A DNA stretch of 64,000 nucleotides, from positions 25,898,501-25,962,500 of the forward strand of contig NC_092580.1 of NCBI RefSeq assembly GCF_037975245.1, given 5' to 3'. The DNA is from Apostichopus japonicus (taxonomy: Eukaryota; Echinodermata; Holothuroidea; Aspidochirotida; Stichopodidae). The notes under the pieces are model-generated. The model was not told where the DNA came from. It searched no databases and saw nothing but the letters and a program-made list of their open reading frames with translations. A program made the translations under genes and the position numbers. Positions 12,294-40,771 of this stretch are shown here, piece by piece (positions within the stretch are counted from its first letter, which is position 1; every line of letters begins with the position of its first letter).

Positions 12294-15200
12294 TCATTGT
12301 AGTTTTTGCAACAGAGTACTTCCAAATACTAGAAAACTACCGAAAAAAAAACCTACCACTGTAGAAGTTCTGTTCTTTTTCTCAATGATATCTCTGATAG
12401 CGTCAACGGATGGTCGATCTTCAAACCGCTTCCTAAGACACATCTCCAAAAGTGTACACCTACAGTAGAATCCAAAATGTATATTTTTGAATTTGTTCTC
12501 ACAATAAACTCAATGTTATAATCATTGCAAACCAGGGCGTTTGTTTGTGTTTCATTGGAATTCAGTATCATTGAAAATCTCGCAGGACTTCTTTATATAA
12601 GCTATTGGTTAATTTGTGTACTAAAATTTACACGACATTGTCTCTGAGTAAGCGAGATTCATTCATAATTCATATAATTTGAGAAAGCGTTTGAGAAGCG
12701 AATTATTACTTACTTTTCTTTTGAGATATCAAAAACCTCACAAGTTCGACTAATTTCCTTTTGCATCTGTTTGTCATCTAGTGAGATAATTCTATGTAAG
12801 GATTCGGTCTCTGCATATGTGGAGTAATATTTGAAGGTAGCATATGTATTAAATTCCAAACAGAGAGATATCAGTAAAAAATCAACTAAATGGAAACTGC
12901 ACAAAAACTCAATTGAAGTATACTGTTATAATAATTTTATGAAATTTGGCGTGTACCTTACCTTACAAAAATACAAAACTCTCCAGATGGGTAACTTGCT
13001 ACATTCGTATTAAGTTGCTCGTAGAAGTGCAGTTTGTTTATCCTCTTGCTATTCGTGTTGCAATGTCGTTTCTAGCCATGATCTTTTTTCTAAACAGTGA
13101 CAGCCAATATTATTCCAATTTGCACTTTCCAACATTCCATGTTCATGTCGGTTTGTTTGACTTGGAGAAGATTTAAGTTTGTTCCAACCCTCCATAGAAC
13201 TTAGTCCTTTTATCTACATAGCAAGAATTTGGTACCACGCATAGAGTGGTGTTTAAAGGGAACCAAGATAGTACCAGTAAACATGAATGTCATAATTGTA
13301 TCAACAGTATTGCACAATGAAGTTTAAGGTATACGACATATAAAAAAAATGTATATCTTTCACTTATCATATCAATATACACATGCTACATGTTTAAATG
13401 TATTTCATTCTTACAATAATGTTTTCAATATGTATATATATTTTGGGTGAAGGATAATAAGTATATTTACCGCCAAAGAATACTTCCCATAGCACTATAC
13501 CAATTGCCCAAATGTCACTAGCTGGTCGGTAGTCCCCAAACAATATGCTCTCTGGCGCCAAAGTCCATTCCGAGTCCATGCTCTGTGTAGTAACAACGAA
13601 TTGGTTAAACTTCACAGATCCATATCATTGCTGTGTATGTTGAATCTCATAAATTACAACAACAACAACAACAACAATCAGAATGAAATTATTTTTATAA
13701 GTACCTCCCGAACATAAAAATGTAGGAATTTTCTCGCGTCCTTTGTCGAGCAGAAGTCGTACAGTTTACAACGTCCACTGCTGTCAACCAGTATCCGTTT
13801 GGCTTGTAAGCCAGGGTGGGAGCACTGTTAACACGAAAAAAAATAAAATGCATTTTGATAAGTGATAATTGACTGATAAACATGGGGAATATTCCCCAAC
13901 TGCTTTCTGTCTTAATTCGATCAACAATTTACAAACTAGCGATGAAATTGAGATGGCTTGATTACTTGTATAACAAGACATTGTAACTAGGTTTCGAACG
14001 TTAAAATGATCACTCAAGAGTCTAAGCAAACACAAACACGATCGTCCAAAGCCCATTTGATAATGTTTGCCATTGATGAGAAGTTATTTTCCCCTCTTCT
14101 TTGCGTGATAACATATATGCCAACAACACATCAAAGTGCCTTGTGTTCTCCGATTTAACCAGGATGTCTTCAGAATCCCTTCATGTGCAATTTGCCTATG
14201 TGCAAGTTTACATATTTAGATCAAATTATTTAATATATCAATGTTGCTGATTTACTCGACTTGTCTAGAATAACAGTCAATGTTCTCATATTTTATCCAA
14301 GATATACACTTTTTCTATATGCTTACGCCCATCGTTGCAAGGTGCGACATTGCCCTGATGATATCCGCAGCATAATCTGGACCGTTGTTTTCATTTCCTA
14401 TTGCAGAGTATATACTGGTGTTGCTGTAGTTATTAATGAGGCAGGCATCTAATGTTGTCAGCGCAAAATGGTCTTGTATCAAGTAAACTACACCTGCACC
14501 AAAAACAAAGTTAAGAAATTATGTTTATCTAGTTTAGTGAATGAAATATTGTCTAATGGTACATTGTCAATCGGCGAGCAAATCATTGTCATCAAATGTG
14601 AATCATAACAGTTGTCCGGGTCGTCGTCGTCGTCATCAGCTCTTTCGTCATCGTCACCATCAACACCACAATATCATCACCACAATAATTATTATCGTAA
14701 AATTGAAACCTAAAAGTTCTATGCAAAAATGTTAACAGTTCTAAATTCCTTGACGAACATCATTTAAAGCTTGTTACATTTACGTAACATAATGGTTTAG
14801 ACAATAATAAAGATGCATGCAGAAAATCTATAAACTGACTTGTCGTTGACAAAAAAGGCAATTCGTAGTCATTTCTAACCTTCGTGTTTGCAGTACCCAA
14901 TCGTCTTTAATATGTTCTCATGTTCAGGAAAGGAAATGTGCATGTGGAGGCAGCTCTGCCATAGCTGCTTCACCTCTTTGGAAGCGTTTGCTAGGTAATA
15001 CGAAATAAAAACAAAGCAAGGAAGTAGTGTTAGTTAATCAAATTGTCTGAAGGTAAATGTTGATGAAATATACATGGTCTATCGACTGAGTGAAAACCAG
15101 GGGTATAGTAGGTACTTTAGGTGCTCGAACTCAAAACTGAGTTTGAAATCAAGTACATATTTCCCTGACATATTAAAACTGAGATTGTCTTTGGTTCGGT

Positions 15201-18200
15201 CTTCTCTCAAACTTGTCTTGTACTAAATTCGTACGTAAGACAGAGTAAGGCCAGTCTTTTTAAGGGTATTTATGCCTCATTAGAAAAACGGTATTTCCAT
15301 GAAACGAAACCCCTTTTAATTTCCTGTCGCTGTGATCTATCCTAGTTTATAAAGCATGGCCCTCTGTGAACACCTGAAAAAAATAAGAAAAAATTGAGAA
15401 ACTTACCTTCAACATAAGAAATAACAACGTCTCTTGATTTTGTGCGGCCTAAGCTAAGAATTCCTTCCCATCTCAAAATAACAGTTGACCTGCTCAACTT
15501 ATTTAGGAGTTTGATACCTTCTCTAGGTATCGCCATGGAATTCTCTACTTCATAAGCGTTTTCCACGTCATCATATTCTAAGTAGACCAAAAGCGAAAGG
15601 CGAATTCATTGTGGCATGTACGCCATAAAAAGAATATTCGCACTTCACATGAAAAAGTTATATATTAAAACCTATCTGATATGAACGTGCTTTTTCTCAT
15701 TGAAAGTTAATGAAATGAAAGTTAATTAATTACTTATTGCAGTAGCTGCTGCTGAAATGATAAGATAGACATAGTTTAACGCTAAGAGTCACAAACTTCT
15801 AATTTACACCCGATTTGACCACTGTTGTGTCGATTTTGGAGGATAGTTGTACCACATATCCAATTTATGATTGCACTTTTCACTATATAGGGTTATGCGT
15901 TATGCAGTTTAACCATCTTAATTCTCCTTTCTTGATTCCCAATAAGAGTAATGTTGCTGCACACCAATGGACCTCGCTACCCTCGCCCAAAATTAACAAC
16001 TGTGCTGTCATGTCGTCCATGTGTAGTTCCGCAAAACTTGACAAGAAGCAGTCTTCTGACAGCGGATCGAGATTGATCACCAGACGTATGTACAATTTCG
16101 TTCATGGTTATTAAAGGAGAGATCTCTGGAAACATAGTAACGAAGTTTCAAGTGAAAATAATAGTTTTAAGCACCTTATCTGGTGTTTCTTAATGCACTT
16201 TTTAGTTTGTTTAACCTGTACATTCTTTACCAAGGAGTATGTATGGACCTATGTAGTATTCATTACCTTCTCAACAATTTTTAGGTGAAACAATTGTATG
16301 AGCCTAACCGCAAAACCTGATAATATTGTAACGAACACTCTAACAAACATTTGTACTTATACCATACGGTACCACATAGTTTTCCTGCTACCCCCCCCCC
16401 CTCCCATATTGTAAATAAGTTATCCTTTCCCAAATTTCAGTGGCAAATCACGCTAACCGATATTTTTTATTTCAAAATTCGATGGAAATTCGGCGTAATA
16501 TCAGTTTTTGTATAGCACTTAAGGTCTTATCGTAGAGTGAAATTGGTATTCAATTATAGAGTTATTTATCATCTATATTCTCCTTTCAGATCTCGCAGCA
16601 GCCGTTTCAAGCTAATAATTCCGGGCGCCGGTAGGTTATATATCGAACTGCTTAGGTGGGCACTCATCATCTTCCCGAGGTTGAATGTAGTAAATCTCTT
16701 TTAATGAAGATTTTGGTATTGATTAACTGCTTAATTAATTACCTGGTAAAGATCCGTAGATACTGGAAAAATCGTCTTCCATTACATCGGTGATATGAAC
16801 AGTCGGCAAAGGGTTTCTTAATGAAAGAATAATATTCAGTTACTACTACATTTTAATGCCACTGTTATATGTTTACGTTACGTATGGAAGGATAAGCGTA
16901 ATTAAAATATGTTATTTGTATAAAGGTTTGAACCCTTAATTTCATAATATGTGTTTGATTCATCAGAACATATAAGTTCATTTACATATTTAGATCGCGG
17001 ATTCATACAATTCGTAAATCATTACGTTCAGCTCAGGAACACAAAAGATATTCAGAATGGTTCCAACATCTTGGATAGATATTGTGCAAGAGGGATCATG
17101 CACGATGAAGTAATGGATGTGTGTAAAAGAATTCAATTCAAACCATGCTAAGTTTCTTTTAATTAAATAAACAGAGTTTAAAACTATAGGTCAACTTTAA
17201 CACAGATGTGCTGCATACAAACACAAAATATAATGAATGCTTTTTATTTCTTAGGCTTACCTCAGCCGTGTGTCCTTTTTCATGCATCGTAATTGCCAGT
17301 AATCTATTTTGAAAGATATATTGATATGTTAATAACAAAAACCCAGTACTTTTTAAAGTCAGTGATATATATTAATGTGCCACAGCTTTTGTCAACAAAT
17401 AATTTGTTTTGGAACCAGCAGTATATGATTTACACGATTTTAACATAATATAGCTTACGTGTATTTGCCATTTCATCCTTTAGTTGTTCTTATGTAATTA
17501 TAAATATTTTAAATTTATCAAAGTGTCAAATACGTGTTCCCCTTTCCTTTGTAGGGCATAACCGACCATAAACGTTAACATAACATCAGTTATATGCTGA
17601 TACATATAACTGACCTTTTCTTTCATTCCCGCTGCCGTTCACTCCCCCGTCAAATATCAAGTAAAAAAGTCCTCTTTATTTCATTGCTAAAATAGCAGCA
17701 ACGTATATCAAACATTGGCTTTATTTTACTTGTCTTTCAATCATATTTCTTTGCGTCTAGATGTTTCCCACGTTAAGAATTACATCACTTACTTCTCTTA
17801 TAAACGAACAATGTAATCGGTACGATGAGAAAAGCCAAGACAAATAACGAAAAATAACGGGCAGAGTTCGATTTTCTTCTTACTGCAAATTCAAAGAGAT
17901 ACGAAGTGATGTGTTTGTTGTAAAGTGATATGAATATCTCCTGAGAGTATCACTTTATTAAGCGTAAGCCATTACTGAATTCATCAAATACATGTTACTT
18001 TAGAAGTCCATCTTCTCACAAGCGCAAACTTTGTACTATACGGAAGAAGCTTCTCATAGGATTGTTAGTAAATTTGCGCGTAGTATTTTATACACATGTG
18101 GTTGAACTATAAATTTTCTCAAATCATTTTACAGTATAATAAATTTCAGCAAGATATGAGATGAGATATGAGTTTTGTTTTTATTTGATTTGATTTGATT

Positions 18201-21200
18201 TGTGTTTACTATAAAGTATTACTTTGTGATTGACATGTTTACAGATTGCAGTCTCCATATACGCATGCTCTCCACTTCATCTTTTAAAATTTTATCTCTG
18301 TTACCATTAAATCCTGTTCCTTCCAGCCCATCCTCCACTTTACTTAACATTGATTCTATACTCCTGTCTGTTATGTTTATCTTCTTAACAAACCTTTCAT
18401 GTGGATTGTTTCTATACACTTTCCTTTTCTTTACTTCGTTTGCATCCTTGCATCTTCAATGTTTTTTAAACACTGATTACGCATCACGTACATTTGATCA
18501 TTTTTAGTGCAATTAATTAGTTGATAACTGCCATCTAATCTCTGACTTCTTGTTTAACTCCTTTTTGTGCAATCATATCTTTGTTTTTGTGTAACTGCGC
18601 AAAGGTATAATAAGGAAAAATTATACCAAACTGAATGTCCAATTCAAGAATGTTACTTGATTTACAATCATGAAATGTATGTAGAATGAGTTAACAGGTT
18701 ATACATGAATACAGAGCAAGTTCGAATTGATTATGGGTTCTTACCAGTGATCATAACAGTATTGGAAATCTCTCCCATGAAACATGACACATTTCTGTAT
18801 TCGCTTACTATCTTGATATTCAAAACAGATGAATTAGCTTCTTTGTGAGTATCTATGCGAGCTTCGGTGGTTGATAATATTTCTGTGATTTCAATGTTGT
18901 TGATTTTCCATTTGTAGTCATACCCGGGAGGTACTTGATCAGTGTAGCACACAAAGTTATAATCTAACGACTCCATCACTTCTACTGAATGCGGACAAAG
19001 TTTTCCTTGATACGTTATGTAGACTGATGGATCTATACATAGAAAACATTGACACATTAAGATACCTTTCTCAAGAGTAAAACTTTAGTCACGCTGTTGG
19101 TTTGGACGTGAAAGTGAATTAACATACAACCGTATTATTTCGAACAGTGACTACGCCCAGATACTGCCATACCAAAGATAATATTCATTCATTTATTATT
19201 TTATCACTTGTCTTGTAGAGAACAAAGTGTAAGTATGACAAGTACAAGTGATACATTAAAGGGAAAAGAGGTAATACAGGCACAATACTCCCTGATTGAA
19301 AAAAAACAAGAGAAAAAAACCGACACTAATAATAGACACCGACTTCCCGACACCCAACCTGCCCCCCCCCCCCTCCCTCCCTCTCACACACACATACGTA
19401 GAACCGGTATAATTCATTAAAAGTAATGTAGTGGGGTTCTTGTTATGCCTCCTGAGATGAATGTGCAAAAGGCTTGGCTGTATTAGGTGGGAAAAATGTG
19501 ATATGCCTGAACGCTCTCCTTTAAAGAATAAATAGGTCCTTAAGATTTGTTTTTCGATGTACAAGACCAGACACTGACACAATACCGAAAAAAAAAATGA
19601 GAAGATATAAGACTTAAATCAATATAGTCCTTGGAAAAATAAATAGATAAAATACAATAAGATCCCAAAATCCCCCTACATATATAAGACAACTTCAAGA
19701 ACCCATGCAGAACAACACCCTCTCCTTCAGAGAATCCTTGATTCGCATCGGGCACTCCCATAAAGATGCAGGCTCATTCCTAAATCAGTTGTGGAAGATT
19801 TCAATCTATTAATATTTATAAGAACAACCTTCCATTCAGAGCAATTCTTATAGACCTTATAGAATTGTAGCGTAAATTTCCATCAGAATACACGATTTGA
19901 CTTCTAGAGTATTAACACCACCGCCGTCCCCCTCCGCCCCCCCCCCCCCAAAAAAACTTGGGTAACTTGGCCTCCCATCAAGATTCAGGTCACTACCTTA
20001 ATCAGTCGAGGAAATTGTTATGTCTATTATTTTATTTATTTGCACAATCTAGCAAGCTTCAAATATTGACTAATATGCAATAGAATTAACCATCAGAATG
20101 CATCAATTGACGTCTAAAATATTATTTTTGTCTTAGGAGGAACCCCCAGACGCCACCCCTTTTTGTTTAATGACCCCATGGCAACCCTCTCATATATTCG
20201 CTTTTGGTCCTGCATTCCATAAACGTTTAGTCCCTATCTCATAAAGTCGCGGGAATTTGCTCCCTCCCCACCCAACTTTGAAAACCTGTGCGCATTAGAC
20301 ATTCGAGAGTCTTAGAGAGGGGAGGTAAAATAGAAATAGGAAATTCGTAGTTAATCACCAATTAAAACAAAATAATTACAATTTTAACAGTCTTAAAATT
20401 GTTCAGACAAAAGACCAGAGATAATTGAGTTATTAAAAATATCAGTCAGAGGTTTGCAATATGAGAATAACTACTTAAAAATATTTTGTTTGAGTTTTTC
20501 AAAAGAGTAACAGCAAGGGCTATGGTGAATCCGGTTTCAGACACAGGACGGAGAAAAATAGAAACATAGTTGGAATTGCCAAGATAAGTATTTGGGATGC
20601 TTATAGCAGATATAAGTATTATTAGAACAGTCATTACATAACGGGTGTCCTTTCATGTTCAAATCTCTTCTCTTTCTGAAAAAGACTAACCTTTCAAATG
20701 CAGGTGGTATGTAGATTTAGGATCTTCTCCCAATGCACATGTGTAGTTTCCAACATTTTCTGATGAGAACCTAGTGATATGTAGGTTGGCAGACATGCCA
20801 TTCACGACTTCTCCATGAATATTAGTAACTCCCAGGTCCAGTGGCTTGATATTATTCGCAAACATCACCCTCTCATTAAACAGCCAGATGGGATTTATGT
20901 CAGGATTAGCAGTCTCGCATGAACAATACAGTGCAAGGGAATTGCCACGTACTATGTTCATATTATATGTACTATGGTTACCTGCAGAAGGAAAATTATA
21001 TTTATGTTATTATTTCTGTTTACTATTGTTTGGTGTTTATAGAGATACAAAGAATGAAAGAGGCAAGATAGGAAATACTTCGCAGTTACACCTTATTCGG
21101 GGACGCGTCACAGTAACTAATGAATTCCATGATACTTGTGCTGTAATTTTTTTCTTTTCATTGGAAAAAATGTTATAACTTTAACAAAGTTACGTTTTTA

Positions 21201-21625
21201 ATGACATTCAAAAGGAAGTAATAATTGCCAGGTAGCAAACATTTGCACTGTATCACATTTTAACGGGTAAACCAACAAGACGAGTAAAGCTACACTGCAT
21301 AGCATCTAATGGAGTACTGGGTTATTTTCAATCAACCATGCATATATCAAAATAGGGAACAAATGTTAAGTTGGGTTTAAAGTAAATCTTCACTTTAAGA
21401 TAAGCTTTGCCTCGTATGTCACCGGAGTATCCCTAAATGCACGGTATAATATATTTATTATTAGTAGTAGTACTATTATTTTTTTTTTTTTAAGAAACAC
21501 CCTATACCTCATCTGGTTAACCATATAAAGATTAACGAGTATATCTAACCCTTATTGGCAGTGAACTTACCAACAGACAGAGCGATGAGTATCTGAAAAA
21601 CTGCAAGGCTGATAATGGTATCCAT
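12294..21625 (-). CDS. Receptor gene B: two-Ig transmembrane tyrosine pseudokinase
   Basis: Thirteen exons join in phase to 1,785 nt (594 aa): 21571-21625, 20691-20981, 18745-19032, 17793-17882, 17261-17303, 16743-16816, 15407-15577, 14880-14990, 14327-14493, 13705-13824, 13471-13582, 12714-12810, 12294-12459. All introns are GT-AG. Seen: signal peptide 1-18 with ATG in a good context (ACCATGG); Ig1 with Cys38, Trp51, Cys100; Ig2 with Cys144, Trp157, Cys199; membrane segment about 221-239; kinase-like domain about 281-580. The beta-3 lysine site is Ser334, the catalytic loop reads HPG (433-435), the metal motif DFC (453-455), while APE (479-481) and the following DIWAIGIVLWE core are kept. 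Known: receptor tyrosine kinases need that Lys and the HRD Asp. Inferred: a plasma-membrane receptor acting as a scaffold or allosteric partner rather than an enzyme. Ligand unknown. It is a tandem paralogue of gene A. Exon calls are visual; the short exon 17261-17303 is the least certain alone but matches gene A in length. Confidence 0.85.
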
Positions 21626-24066
21626 GGTGTTCTACGATAAACAAAAATTGTACAGTGTGAGTGACTATACATGGAGGAATATATTACACAGAAATAAGCG
21701 TCAGTGCATTGGAGAAATCAGTAGAGCCGGTTATTTGCGATAATGATAATAATTATGTATCGTAGCGAAAGAAGGAATTACTTGCAGTTATTCTGTGTAA
21801 GGTATCTAACAAGTTGGAAGAAACTTGTGACGAGAATTAACGTGAAATAGCAAAAACAAGGTCCGGTAATGTAGGAAGCAATGCCATTCTTCTCAAAACT
21901 CATAGATTTAATCAATCTAAAATGTGCCTATAATCTACAGTCTTAAATAATTGCAATAACTCATCATTGTAAGAACAGGGCGTTGGCCTCTGTCCCGTTA
22001 TGTTATGACCCAAACAGATGTGTGTTATATTTATTTTTAGGAGATATTACTCCCTTAATCTGATAGATAATAGTAATTCTAGTCTCATACATGTAATACA
22101 TTGCTCTGTTTCCGTCTGCAAACCTAATTTCTTAATTTATAGTGCGAATTCGACTGAAGTTGAAACAAATTATATTTTCGTGTGTACCATACTATTCCAT
22201 TAACAATCAAGTGTGCGTGGTGATTGTATTACAGTAGAGGCATATACCACACACAACTTTATATGCAATTATCTTACCTTTCACCGTATTGCGACTCGCT
22301 GCTTTATTCTTCCATACATTTATCGCAGGCCTATATCCTTCCTTCTATATTTCCCATGACAAAGTTGTTCTGCACTGTGAGGATTTCTTCATCAGCAAAA
22401 ATTTTGTTACGAGAATATCTTATCAAAATGTTAAGCAAATTGTATACTGTAGTCATTTATGTGTAGTGTTATATACGATAGTAACTATACCCGTAGACAG
22501 CTATTATGTTGTGGTTGTCTTGTAAATACCAAATGGAGAGTGAAAGGAAAAGTAAATCTCTATTTAATATGTGAAAAAATCACAAGAACAAGAAGTTTCG
22601 TTGCATCGTTGAAAGTGTCGTTAATCTAAGGATATTCATCCTTAAAGTTTACTATCATTATAACCGTTGTCTCTGATTTATATTGCTCTATAGTGTATTA
22701 CTGTGACAATATCGCTAGTATAAACTAATGAATACAAAGGGGTTGATGTCTATGTTTATGATTGCAAAATAGCCGCCTCACAAGAAGTATGTCCTTTGGT
22801 AACTAGGAAGTAAGTTACCTAACTTTGCTTTCAAAGTAGAATATTAACAGTGATAACATAGAAAACCAATGCCGTCGGTAAGTCATGTGACGAATTTATA
22901 TATTTTAGATTCAACATTTGCAAAACTGTATTCAATCACAAAAATGGAGTTATTTAATAAGAAAAGAAAAATGAAAACATTGAAACACGTGTAAGTGGAT
23001 GATGTCATTATTATCTTGAAGATTTACTCCAATCTTTCAGTCTTAATTATCAAGAAACCTTAAACTTTGATATCTCCCAAGCGAAATAAGATTTTTTTAT
23101 TATTTGGGTAACCTGCTCGTATAATGTATCTCTATTGGAAAAAACCCAAGATGATAATTTGTTTTGTGTCACGCTATCTTTTTTCTTTCCAACATTTAGC
23201 GGAGTGAACATCTTTCCATAGGAGAATATCACCAAGCCTATATTGTAATGTTTATGTGTCCAGTTAGCAGTATCAGTAGCACAGAGGATCATTCAACTGA
23301 AGTAAAAGTGTTGTAGCGTGTTTAAATAGGAAATCCTCAATCAAGGGTTAGAAAGTGTCCCGTTGCAATTTATAGGTCGTCTCTTACAGGACAAGAAGAA
23401 TTACGTGGTTGATCGTTAAAAATAGGTTTTGGTGCATATGTAAACCACTAGGCAGAGACAAACTGGCAGAAATCAGTGCCGAGGACAAAGGTGGTCGTTA
23501 CACCCACTCCCCTTCACGCCAATAACGCATTGATGGGGCCCTCGTTTCATCCTTCTTTCTAAATCATTCTGCCAATATGTAGTCCACTTTTGAGTACAAC
23601 CTGGCTTACACGGCTACAGGCAAAGCTTTACAATTTACTCTCTGGCATGCGGTAATAGCACATTGATCAAACCTTTCATGCAAGTGTATTAAATTATGAC
23701 TTGATTAGTAATATATTATGTAGGTTAGAAGGCACCCAATGTACCCTATTGCCTGAAAGCAATGCCTGATTGCCCAACCGACCATCAACAGGGCCAATGT
23801 AATTGCTTGCTACACATATCCCATGTAGATATAATAACAATTTCAGTTAATTTCTAGTTTCAACGTGAGAACTTTAAAAACAAAAACATCACATACAACA
23901 GGTAATTACAGTGCGCATAATGAAATATATACCATAATAATGAAAAAGGAACAGAGGTTATACAATAAAGAGTGTAAAGTTGTACTAATTAGTATAACTT
24001 TGTAACTAGTAAAGACATAGAACAGTTAAACTTTCGTTAATGGAATTAGATATCAATATCAATTTG
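21626..24066. other. Intergenic between receptor genes A and B, upstream of B
   Basis: This is the presumed promoter side of gene B. No TATA box or other regulatory site can be named with confidence. Frames are short and unrelated to known families. Nothing else is recognised up to the TAGA array. Confidence 0.45.
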
Positions 24067-25138
<1,072 letters not shown>

Positions 25139-25280
25139 CGGATGGATGGATGAATGGTGGGATGGATGGGTGTTGGGATGGATGGATGGTGCGATGGATG
25201 GATGGATATGTCGTATATATCGTGTATATCGTATATATCGTGTATATCGTATATATCATATATATTGATATATTGATATG
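25139..25280. repeat. Degenerate GATG and TATATCG repeats next to the TAGA array
   Basis: From 25139 to about 25210 the 4-mer changes to imperfect GATG units with small insertions. From about 25211 to 25280 it becomes alternating TATATCG and TGTATATCG units that decay into TATTGATA. The pattern looks like older, mutated repeat at one edge of a young array, so growth is one-sided. Confidence 0.85.
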
Positions 25281-25896
25281 AACATTAATAACTTCAAAAG
25301 TTTTAATATATTATACCATTTCCTTCATCTTTTCTCAACGGGGAGAGGTGTACCTCCTCGTAAGCCGGCTTTCTTTGTATCAAGTTTGAATACCGGCGCT
25401 ATTATTCAATTGTACCTTAGTGCAGACGTGAATTGAACAAACACTGAAGAAATGATTATAATAACAATATATTACAGGAGTTCCATGTGTTAACTCTGAG
25501 AAACTTCATTTCTGGTCTAAATATACATCAAAATGTACCCTTTGATGTTTGAGGGAGGATACTCCCAGAACCCGTATACATGCAGGAAAATCGGTTTCAA
25601 CGACCATGCATGACCACTGTTGTTTAGCGCTTTTAATCTACATCCACAATGTTTGATGGGGAATATGACAGTTTCCAGTCACCATCTTGTGTTTTTATAT
25701 CAACTCTTCTAGACACCTCTAATAGGATGACGGGTGTACTCATTCTTATCCATAATCTAACCACTGTAGTGTTCAATGTTGAACTGCACATCATTCTGCA
25801 AAATGAGAGTGAAATCCATTATTCTTCGCAATCAATGAACACATAACCATTCAATAGATTGATATCATATTCGTTTAAAAGCCGTAAGAGCCGTAC
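25281..25896. other. Intergenic, no gene recognised
   Basis: Unique-looking AT-rich sequence between the microsatellite block and the LINE tail. Only short frames without recognisable motifs are present. Confidence 0.45.
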
Positions 25897-27310
25897 GTTA
25901 GTAAGTAATTAAGTAATTAAGTAAGTAAATAAGTAATTAAGTAAGTAAGTAAATAAGTAAGCAAGCTAGCAAGCAAGTAAGCAAGTAAGCAAGCAAGCAA
26001 GTGAGTAAGTAAAACTTTATTCCTCCATAAAAGGAAATTACGGTACTCGCAATTATCAATATACAAAAATATATAAACTTCATCTTAAACATTAATAAAA
26101 GGAAATTACGGTACTCGCAATTATCAATATACAAAAATATATAAACTTCATCTTAAACATTATGAATTGAAAAGGATTAAATAGGTTAAATGGATAAAAA
26201 CAGTAATCATACCATTAAAAAGGCTAAACAATTAACGACTCAAGTTATAATTGCAGTATTATTGCACTGGGGGTGAAAAATTACGGTACCGATACGGTGC
26301 CAATACCTCTTTTAGTTAAGCTGTCTTGAAGGTGGTGATGGAAAGGGTGACTACAGTCACTCCACACTGTATCAAGCATGGATAGTGGAAGGCACTGGTA
26401 GACAGTGTCAACAGCAGACTGAGAACCCCAACAATGATATCAGCTTTCTTAATAATATCATCAATACGGGCCCTTTCTGATTTACTGACATTACCACCCC
26501 AGAAAATTAGACAATATCTCCATACTCCACAAAGAGTAGTTATAAAACATCTCTAACATTTATCAACGCACATTAAATAATGGCATTTTCCGAAGGCAAT
26601 ATAGCCTAGAATTAAACTTTCTGACTAGTATATCAATATAACCCCCTCCCCCCCCCCTCCCCAAGTCAATTGATTAATCAACACCCCTCCAAAATATTTG
26701 TATGGTAAAACACGTTCTACTTCATTACCTTTAATAATAACGGGCGGTGGTAAAATATCATTACGTCTAAATTCAATCATCATTTGTTTTGTCTTGGAGA
26801 CATTATATGTATAAATATAGAGTCACAGTTATCAACGAATGACTGAAGCTGGCGCAGGTATGCCCTGTCATCATTACCATGGATGAGGCCAGCCATGGCG
26901 GTATCATCGGCAGACTTGATGACAGGACATCCCTCCTCCAGAGATCTGCAATCAGATATTAATAATGGGACCAGGACAGTCCCTTGTGGGGCCCCTGTAT
27001 TAGACATAATATGATCTGAACGACAAGTGGGTCTAAGTTTAACATACCGTGTTCTCTTAGTGAGATACTGCATGATCCCAATTAATTAAACCATCTGAAA
27101 TGTCCAATTTGAGAAGCTTAGAGACTAAATTATGCAGTTGTATAGTATTAAAGGCAGAAGAGAAATAATACAACAACATGAAACGCGCAGAAGTGGTAGA
27201 ATGTTTTAGGTAAGAGTATAACTTGTAGAGAATTAAAATGATGGCATCTTTACAGCTACGAAATGTGCAGGGAACCTAATAAACAGTTCCGACATCTATG
27301 GAAATAACCC
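25897..27310 (-). mobile_element. Dead CR1/Rex-like LINE with microsatellite 3' tail
   Basis: Minus-strand fragments in several frames read as a non-LTR reverse transcriptase. From high to low coordinates: a segment with SSAFNTIQ (about 27130-27160), the fingers/palm motif NTGAPQGTVL (about 26990), ADDTA (about 26905), and a C-terminal part with FWGGN (about 26500). The motif A aspartate that normally precedes FSSAFN is replaced by Tyr, and there are frameshifts and stops, so it cannot encode an enzyme. The low-coordinate end has an AATAAA-like signal followed by TTAC/TTGC tetramers (25897-26018 on the plus strand as AAGT/AAGC), the usual 3' tail of such elements. A 68-bp unit is duplicated inside (26029-26096 and 26097-26164). 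Its far end lies within about 80 bases of the stop codon of gene A, so it probably sits in that gene's 3' UTR. Confidence 0.75.
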
Positions 27311-27388
27311 ACTTATTACACACTTAGTTGTTTAGACCATCCGAAATGTGAAGGTACCGATCAATATATGAAAGAGAGCAGGCATCCA

Positions 27389-40771
<13,383 letters not shown>

